NCBI GenBank assembly: GCA_947473445.1
Contig: CANJEU010000007.1
Span: forward strand, 1-17,948
Length of the DNA: 17,948 nucleotides
Reading direction: 5' to 3'
Origin: Fidelibacterota bacterium
Lineage (GTDB): Bacteria; Pseudomonadota; Alphaproteobacteria; Rhodospirillales; Rhodospirillaceae
Made by a program: the position numbers and the translations under genes. Below the pieces are notes generated by a model, which was not told where the DNA came from, searched no databases, and was given only the letters and a program-made list of their open reading frames with translations. Of the stretch, positions 13,673-17,948 are shown piece after piece (positions within the stretch are counted from its first letter, which is position 1; each line of letters begins with the position of its first letter).

Positions 13673-15547
13673 ATGAACTTGCAGGCCCACGATACAGGCG
13701 TCGCCACGCCTCATACGTCCGATCTAGATTCAATCGTCGTGCGCTTTGCCGGGGATTCCGGCGACGGCGTCCAGTTGCTGGGCAGCCAGTTCTCGCAGGA
13801 GACGGCCCTCGCGGGAAATTCCCTCGCGACCTTTCCCGACTTTCCCGCCGAGATCCGCGCGCCGACGGGCACGACCTACGGCGTCTCGGCCTTTCAGATC
13901 AACTTCGGCTCGCGTCTGATCAAAACGGCCGGCGACCAGCCCGACGTTCTGGTAGCCCTCAACCCCGCCGCTCTGATGGTGAACTACAAAGGCCTGCGCA
14001 AGGGCGGCCTCGTGATCCTCGACGCCGGCGCGTTCAAGGACAAGGATATCAAGCGGGCGGGCTTTGCGGTCGATCCGCGCCTCGACGGAACGTTAAAGGA
14101 ATTCCGCGTGATGGAGATCGATATCTCCACGCAAGCGCTCGAAGTGGCGAAACCCTTCGGCGTTTCCCAGAAGGAAGCGCTGCGCACCAAGAATCTTTGG
14201 GTGTTGGGCCTCGTGTCGTGGATGTACGACCGTGAACTCAAGTCGACCATGGAATATGTCTCGCGCAAATTCGGCGCGGAAGATCCCATCGGCAAAGCCA
14301 ACCTTGCCGCGCTGAACGCCGGCCATGCGTATGGCGAGACGCACGAACTGTCGGGCGATGTCGCGCCGGTCTCAATGCCGAGCGTGAAGGTCGAAGCGGG
14401 CACGTACCGCCTCGTCTCGGGCGCCGAGTCCTTGGCGTGGGGCCTTGTCGCGGGCGCGCAGCTCGCCGGCCTTGAGATGGTGCTGGCGTCTTACCCCATC
14501 ACGCCTTCCTCGCCGATCCTGCACATCCTTGCGCGGCTGAAGCAGTTTGGTGTGACGACCTTCCAGGCCGAAGACGAAATCGCCGCGTGCTGCGCGGCCA
14601 TCGGTGCGTCCTACGGCGGCAAGCTTGGTGTTACGGCGTCGTCCGGTCCGGGCATCGCGCTCAAGACCGAAGCGATCGGCCTTGCGATCGGCACGGAACT
14701 TCCGCTGGTGGTGGTCAACACCCAGCGCGGCGGTCCGTCGACGGGTTTGCCCACCAAGACCGAACAGTCCGATCTGTTCCTTGCGGTGTTCGGTCGTAAC
14801 GCTGATGCGCCAATGCCGGTGATCGCCTCGCGCGCGCCGGGCGATTGCTTCGACGTCGCGATCGAAGCGGTGCGCCTTGCCACCAAGTATATGACGCCGG
14901 TGATGCTCTTGTCGGACGGCTATATCGCCAACGCGGCCGAGCCGTGGCGCATTCCGTCCATGGCCAACTATGCGCCGTTTAACGTGCAGTTCCGCACCGA
15001 CCCCGAAGGCTTCCATCCATTCCTGCGCGATCCGAAGACCTTGGCACGTGTGTGGGCCAAGCCCGGCACGCCCGGTCTGATGCACCGTATTGGCGGCATC
15101 GAGCGCGACTATAATTCGGGCAACATCTCGTACGATGCGGCGAACCATCAGAAGATGACCGATACGCGCGCCGCAAAGATCAACAATATCGCCGATGATA
15201 TTCCCGAGCAGACGGTCGAGGTCGGTGAGACGCAAGGCAAGCTTGCAGTCGTGGGATGGGGTTCAACGTTCGGGCCGATCAACCGCGCGGTCTTCAACAT
15301 GCGCGCCAAAGGCCTGGACGTCTCACACATCCATATCCGTCATATCTGGCCGCTGCCGCGCAATCTGGGCACGCTGCTCAAGAGCTACGAGAAGGTGCTG
15401 GTGGCCGAGATGAACAACGGCCAGATGCTCCAGCTCCTGCGCGGTCAATATCTCGTCGATGCCAAGGGTTTGCTCAAGGTCTCCGGTCAGCCGATCAAGA
15501 TTGCGGAAGTGGAAGACGCCATCCGCTCGCAACTCGCCAGCGCTTAA
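13673..15547 (+). CDS. korA: 2-oxoacid:ferredoxin oxidoreductase alpha subunit with fused gamma domain (KorA)
   Basis: The 624-residue protein combines a gamma domain (about 20-225: VVRFAGDSGDGVQLLGSQFS, then FPAEIRAPTGTTYGV) with an alpha domain (from about 246: YPITPSSP at 274-281, FQAEDEIAACCAAIGASYGG, TASSGPG, NTQRGGPSTGLPTKTEQSDL) and a C-terminal domain ending in the usual IAEVEDAI-like segment. This gamma-alpha layout is characteristic of 2-oxoglutarate:ferredoxin oxidoreductases, which decarboxylate 2-oxoglutarate to succinyl-CoA using CoA and ferredoxin, with TPP on the beta subunit. ATG at 13673 has CGGGAGA (13659-13665) upstream at good spacing; an open extension to GTG 13577 lacks family similarity. 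There is no ferredoxin-like delta domain. korB starts 9 bases after the stop, so the pair is one operon. A related 2-oxoacid substrate cannot be excluded. Confidence 0.92.
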   Translation: MNLQAHDTGVATPHTSDLDSIVVRFAGDSGDGVQLLGSQFSQETALAGNSLATFPDFPAEIRAPTGTTYGVSAFQINFGSRLIKTAGDQPDVLVALNPAALMVNYKGLRKGGLVILDAGAFKDKDIKRAGFAVDPRLDGTLKEFRVMEIDISTQALEVAKPFGVSQKEALRTKNLWVLGLVSWMYDRELKSTMEYVSRKFGAEDPIGKANLAALNAGHAYGETHELSGDVAPVSMPSVKVEAGTYRLVSGAESLAWGLVAGAQLAGLEMVLASYPITPSSPILHILARLKQFGVTTFQAEDEIAACCAAIGASYGGKLGVTASSGPGIALKTEAIGLAIGTELPLVVVNTQRGGPSTGLPTKTEQSDLFLAVFGRNADAPMPVIASRAPGDCFDVAIEAVRLATKYMTPVMLLSDGYIANAAEPWRIPSMANYAPFNVQFRTDPEGFHPFLRDPKTLARVWAKPGTPGLMHRIGGIERDYNSGNISYDAANHQKMTDTRAAKINNIADDIPEQTVEVGETQGKLAVVGWGSTFGPINRAVFNMRAKGLDVSHIHIRHIWPLPRNLGTLLKSYEKVLVAEMNNGQMLQLLRGQYLVDAKGLLKVSGQPIKIAEVEDAIRSQLASA

Positions 15548-15556
15548 GGTGCACAC

Positions 15557-16579
15557 ATGAACGTTCAGCTTCCGGCCGAAAAACTCACGCCCAAGGACTT
15601 CGCCTCCGACCAGGAAGTGCGCTGGTGCCCAGGCTGCGGCGACTACGCGATCTTGAAAGCCATGCACAAGTCGCTGGCCGACATGGGCGTGCGGCCCGAA
15701 AACACAGTGTTCGTCTCGGGCATCGGGTGTTCGTCGCGCTTCCCCTATTACATGGCGACCTATGGCTTCCACACGATTCATGGTCGCGCGCCGGCGATTG
15801 CGACGGGCCTTAAACTTGCGCGTCCGGAACTCGACATCTGGATGGTGACCGGTGACGGCGATGCGCTGTCCATCGGCGGCAATCACCTGTTCCATGTGCT
15901 GCGCCGGAACGTCGACATCAACATTCTGCTGTTCAACAACGAGATCTACGGCCTGACCAAGGGTCAGGCGTCGCCGACTTCTCGCATCGGCCAGCGTTCG
16001 CCCTCGACGCCGATGGGCAGTGTCGACAGCCCGGCCGAGGCTTGCGTCTTCGCGCTGGGATGCAACGCGCGCTTCATCGCCCGCGGGATCGACGTGCAAG
16101 CCAAGGAGCTCGGCGAGCTGTTTTCACGCGCGCGCGCTCACAAGGGCGCTTCGTTCATTGAAATCATTCAGAACTGCATTGTTTACAACGACGCCACTTT
16201 CGCAAGTTTCACCGAAAAGGCCGTCGCCGCCGAGATGCAGCTGCACGTGAAACACGGCGAACGCATGATCTTCGGCAAGGAACGCAACAAGGGTATTCGC
16301 TTCAATGCGCAGACCTTCGCGCTTGAGGTCGCGGTGATGGGCGAGAACGGTGTGACCGAGGCCGACATTCTGGTGCATGACGAAAAGAACCGGGTAGTCG
16401 CGGGCTTGCTTGCGGCCATGCGGCCGCCGCAGTTCCCCGAAGTTCTGGGCGTAATCTATTGCGACCCGGCGCCGTCTTATGAGGCGGCCGTCGCCGCTCA
16501 GGACGCCGCCGCTCGCGCCAAGGGTCCGGGCGATCTTGATAAGCTTATGCGGGCCGGCAACACCTGGGATGTCGCCTAG
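15557..16579 (+). CDS. korB: 2-oxoacid:ferredoxin oxidoreductase beta subunit (KorB)
   Basis: The 340-residue subunit carries the TPP site and a 4Fe-4S cluster. Cysteines 24 and 27 (WCPGCGDY), 58 (GIGCSSRFP) and 207 (IIQNCIVYND) fit the four cluster ligands of KorB/PorB proteins. The TPP/Mg motif is MVTGDGDALSIGGNHLFH (97-113) followed by LLFNNEIYGLTKGQ, with TSRIGQRSPSTPMGS typical of the 2-oxoglutarate enzyme. Together with KorA it forms a heterodimer or dimer of dimers in the cytosol. The ATG follows the korA stop by 9 bases, with AAGGTG as a likely ribosome site. Length and motifs are complete. Electrons leave through an external ferredoxin; FdxA encoded at 8540-8875 is a candidate by co-occurrence, not by adjacency. 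Confidence 0.94.
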   Translation: MNVQLPAEKLTPKDFASDQEVRWCPGCGDYAILKAMHKSLADMGVRPENTVFVSGIGCSSRFPYYMATYGFHTIHGRAPAIATGLKLARPELDIWMVTGDGDALSIGGNHLFHVLRRNVDINILLFNNEIYGLTKGQASPTSRIGQRSPSTPMGSVDSPAEACVFALGCNARFIARGIDVQAKELGELFSRARAHKGASFIEIIQNCIVYNDATFASFTEKAVAAEMQLHVKHGERMIFGKERNKGIRFNAQTFALEVAVMGENGVTEADILVHDEKNRVVAGLLAAMRPPQFPEVLGVIYCDPAPSYEAAVAAQDAAARAKGPGDLDKLMRAGNTWDVA

Positions 16580-16602
16580 CCTCGGCAAAACTTGCGAAGA
16601 CT

Positions 16603-16632
16603 TTGACTTTCCCCGGAAATCCGTTGAAAAAT
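16603..16632 (+). promoter_or_regulatory. Possible promoter of the cyclic-nucleotide-binding gene
   Basis: TTGACT (16603-16608) is five of six to the -35 consensus; AAAAAT (16627-16632) lies 18 bases on and is a weak -10. A small stem, CCGTT/AACGG (about 16621-16637), overlaps it and has no T-run, so no terminator for korB is visible. Read-through from korAB is therefore also possible. Confidence 0.3.
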
Positions 16633-16677
16633 AACGGCATGGGTCACCGGTAAGGCTGATCCACGAGGGGTGGGCGC

Positions 16678-17244
16678 GTGGACGTCGTTACGTTTCCAAA
16701 GGGTAAAGTGCTGTTCAAGCAGGGCGATGGCGGCGATGCCGCCTATATCGTCAACAGCGGCGCTATTGGCCTGTACCGCGAGGCGCAGGGGCGCAAAATT
16801 CCGCTTGCCACGGTGCGCAAGGGCGAACTGTTCGGCGAGATGGCGGCCATCGACGCTTCGCCCCGCATGGCGACGGCCTTTGCCCTCGAAGAGTCCAAGC
16901 TCACGGTGATCCCGGTCGAAACCATGCTCGAAAAAATGCGCAAGGCCGACCCGTTCATCAAAGCCATGATTCATATGATTATGAATAACCTGCGCTCGGT
17001 CCATGATTCGCATACGCCCCGTTCGCGCAGTCTGACGGACGCCACCAATAACCTCGTGCGCCAATGCGACATCGTCGGCAGGCTTCTGCAAGGCGATCTG
17101 CCGCCCCCCTTCCGCGCCGAGCTTGAGAAAAAACTCAAGGCCCTCGACCCGGTCCTTAAGGATCTTCGCCGAATCGCCCTGGTTCACCGCGAGGACGACC
17201 GCCGCGAGGATTCGATGCCCACGGAAGCCGAGCTTCCGCACTAG
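16678..17244 (+). CDS. Stand-alone cyclic nucleotide-binding domain protein
   Basis: The 188-residue protein has a CAP-type cyclic nucleotide-binding domain at about 1-100: FPKGKVLFKQGDGGDAAYIV, then the phosphate-binding cassette GELFGEMAAIDASPRMATA (49-67) with E54 and R63 at the positions that contact the ribose and phosphate of cAMP or cGMP. The rest (about 100-188) is helical and charged, without a recognisable helix-turn-helix, kinase or channel domain, so it is not an ordinary Crp/FNR regulator. It may work through protein contacts. The GTG start at 16678 has GAGGGG (16665-16670) seven bases upstream. It lies 98 bases after korB on the same strand, so it may be part of or next to that transcript. 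No partner gene is evident. Confidence 0.8.
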   Translation: MDVVTFPKGKVLFKQGDGGDAAYIVNSGAIGLYREAQGRKIPLATVRKGELFGEMAAIDASPRMATAFALEESKLTVIPVETMLEKMRKADPFIKAMIHMIMNNLRSVHDSHTPRSRSLTDATNNLVRQCDIVGRLLQGDLPPPFRAELEKKLKALDPVLKDLRRIALVHREDDRREDSMPTEAELPH

Positions 17245-17256
17245 GGGCTTGGAAAA

Positions 17257-17276
17257 TCGGCCTGTTTTCTGGCCGA
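17257..17276. repeat. Short inverted repeat after the cyclic nucleotide-binding gene
   Basis: TCGGCC (17257-17262) and GGCCGA (17271-17276) are perfect complements around an 8-base T-rich loop. No T-run follows on the plus strand, so it is not a standard terminator there; on the minus strand it is followed by TTTTCC. It could stabilise the end of the upstream message. Confidence 0.4.
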
Positions 17277-17296
17277 GAAAAAGTGGCCACGCCCCC

Positions 17297-17324
17297 CTTG
17301 AAGCCGGCCATCTCCATCTTAAAT
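17297..17324 (+). promoter_or_regulatory. Candidate sigma-32 promoter of the small heat-shock gene
   Basis: CTTGAA (17297-17302) is an exact heat-shock -35 box. After 15 bases comes CTTAAAT (17318-17324), a partial -10 match. The start would be near 17331, directly before the first hairpin of the predicted RNA thermometer. The -10 is the weak point. Confidence 0.45.
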
Positions 17325-17334
17325 CCTATGGCGT

Positions 17335-17484
17335 AGGCGCCTTCGGGGCCTGCACGGCCAACGGGCGCGGCCTTTCAGGCGCGTCGCGGCTTTAAGGGAT
17401 TAAAGCGAGGATTGCTCGTTTTTCTCTAAGCCCGGCAGCATGAAGAATGCGCTCCCCGGATATTGCTCATTGGAGAATATTCTT
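17335..17484 (+). ncRNA. ROSE-type RNA thermometer in the small heat-shock gene leader
   Basis: Four successive stems can be drawn. Stem I: AGGCGCC/GGGCCT with a TTCG loop (17335-17351). Stem II: GCGCGGCC/GGCGCGT (17365-17384). Stem III: AAAGCGAG/CTCGTTTT (17402-17422). Stem IV: GGATATT-G-CTC/GAGAATATTC (17458-17482) with loop ATTG. Stem IV buries the ribosome site GGAG (17472-17475) opposite TTGCT (17463-17467) and leaves a bulged G, the hallmark of ROSE elements, which melt at high temperature to release translation of small heat-shock genes. Stem III with its T-run could also act as a terminator of upstream transcripts. Structures were paired by hand. Confidence 0.65.
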
Positions 17485-17937
17485 ATGCGTACTTTCGACC
17501 TCTCGCCTCTTTATCGTGCGTCTGTCGGTTTCGATAACCTGACCCGTCTCTTTGACGCGACGCTCAACGAAGCTCCCGCTTATCCGCCTTACAACATCGC
17601 CAAAGCCGGCCCGGACGAATACCGCATTACGTTCGCGGTCGCCGGATTTGCCGACAGCGACCTCGACGTTCAGGTTGAAAACCAAACTCTGACGGTCCGC
17701 GGCAAAGCCTCGCAAGATGAGACGGCAACGACCTTCCTCCATCGCGGCATCGCCGGCCGTTCGTTCGAACGCAAGTTCGAGTTGGCCGATCATATCCAGG
17801 TCAGCGGCGCACGTATGGAAAATGGCCTGCTGCACATTGAACTGAAGCGCGAGGTTCCCGAAGCGTTCAAGCCGCGCAAAGTTGCCATCGCCGCCGGCAA
17901 TAGCAACGCCCCTAAGACCATCGCCCAGGCCGCGTAA
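17485..17937 (+). CDS. ibpA: Small heat-shock protein, IbpA/HspA type (Hsp20)
   Basis: The 150-residue protein is close to IbpA: MRTFDLSPLYRASVGFDNL at the start and YPPYNIAKAGPDEYRI leading into the alpha-crystallin domain (about 35-128) with FAVAGFADSDL, GIAGRSFERKFEL and the NGLLHIEL signature (113-120). The C-terminal VAI (133-135) fits the IxI/V anchor that links dimers into oligomers. Such proteins hold unfolding proteins in a refoldable state for DnaK/ClpB. ATG at 17485 matches the family start exactly and has GGAG (17472-17475) in front; an in-frame ATG at 17440 would add 15 unrelated residues and translate the thermometer. It is predicted to be controlled by both sigma-32 and the ROSE leader. 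The final residues form an Ala/Asn-rich tail longer than in E. coli IbpA. Confidence 0.93.
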   Translation: MRTFDLSPLYRASVGFDNLTRLFDATLNEAPAYPPYNIAKAGPDEYRITFAVAGFADSDLDVQVENQTLTVRGKASQDETATTFLHRGIAGRSFERKFELADHIQVSGARMENGLLHIELKREVPEAFKPRKVAIAAGNSNAPKTIAQAA

Positions 17938-17948
17938 GCCCCGGGCGC

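Noticed and set aside
14372..15235. Minus-strand open frame inside korA
   Set aside because: Fully antisense to korA, rich in Arg/Gly/His as expected of a shadow, with no recognisable domain.
17297..17319. CTTGAA with CTCCATCT as an E. coli-style sigma-32 promoter
   Set aside because: CTCCATCT (17312-17319) is a good -10 match, but the spacer is only 9 bases against about 13 in known promoters.
1..17948. CRISPR array, tRNA/rRNA genes, insertion sequences, prophage or toxin-antitoxin modules
   Set aside because: No direct-repeat array, T-loop-like consensus, transposase or integrase motif, or small toxin pair was seen on either strand.

Overview
The window reads as a chromosomal segment of an alphaproteobacterium. 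Evidence is the GC-rich, gene-dense coding with GTG and ATGA-type overlaps, a SUV3-like helicase, S4 protein, seven-iron ferredoxin and CarD in the order typical of that class, sigma-32-like promoter boxes of the alphaproteobacterial kind, and a candidate ROSE RNA thermometer in front of a small heat-shock gene. The exact genus cannot be fixed from the sequence. No tRNA, rRNA, CRISPR, phage or transposase gene was seen.

Layout. 1-863 (+) is the 3' end of a TPR/glycosyltransferase-like gene, overlapping the tail of htpG (844-2715, -). The divergent gap 2716-2998 carries a good heat-shock promoter for htpG, a weaker one for hpf, and an orphan terminator-like hairpin. 2999-6264 (+) is a compact operon: ribosome hibernation factor, SUV3-family RNA helicase, and S4 (Hsp15-like) RNA-binding protein. 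A degenerate REP-like palindrome sits on the S4 stop codon. 6317-8418 (-) is a two-gene block (DUF938 methyltransferase, then a TPR protein with a GT-A-like glycosyltransferase domain) that separates the S4 gene from fdxA (8540-8875) and carD (9211-9759). carD has a long leader with an extended -10 promoter that runs directly into a terminator-like hairpin. 9828-11257 (+) holds an exported SNase-like protein with unusual active-site residues and an HExxH protein resembling the EF-P hydroxylase EpmC. 11254-12174 (-) is a Tat-exported GH17 glucanase, divergent from metC (12205-13407, +). 13673-16579 (+) encodes both subunits of a 2-oxoacid:ferredoxin oxidoreductase (KorA with fused gamma domain, KorB), followed by a stand-alone cyclic-nucleotide-binding protein (16678-17244) and an IbpA-type small heat-shock protein (17485-17937).

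How it fits together. Two themes recur. The first is protein and ribosome stress: HtpG, HPF, helicase, the Hsp15-like S4 protein and the small heat-shock protein, with sigma-32-like promoters at three places and a predicted RNA thermometer. The second is low-potential electron transfer: KorAB lacks its own ferredoxin domain, and the FdxA ferredoxin encoded about 5 kb upstream is a candidate partner. No wholly new multi-gene system stands out. The most unusual pieces are the EpmC-like protein away from any EF-P modification gene, the SNase-like protein lacking two catalytic acidic residues, the inserted methyltransferase/TPR-glycosyltransferase pair, and the promoter-hairpin arrangement before carD.
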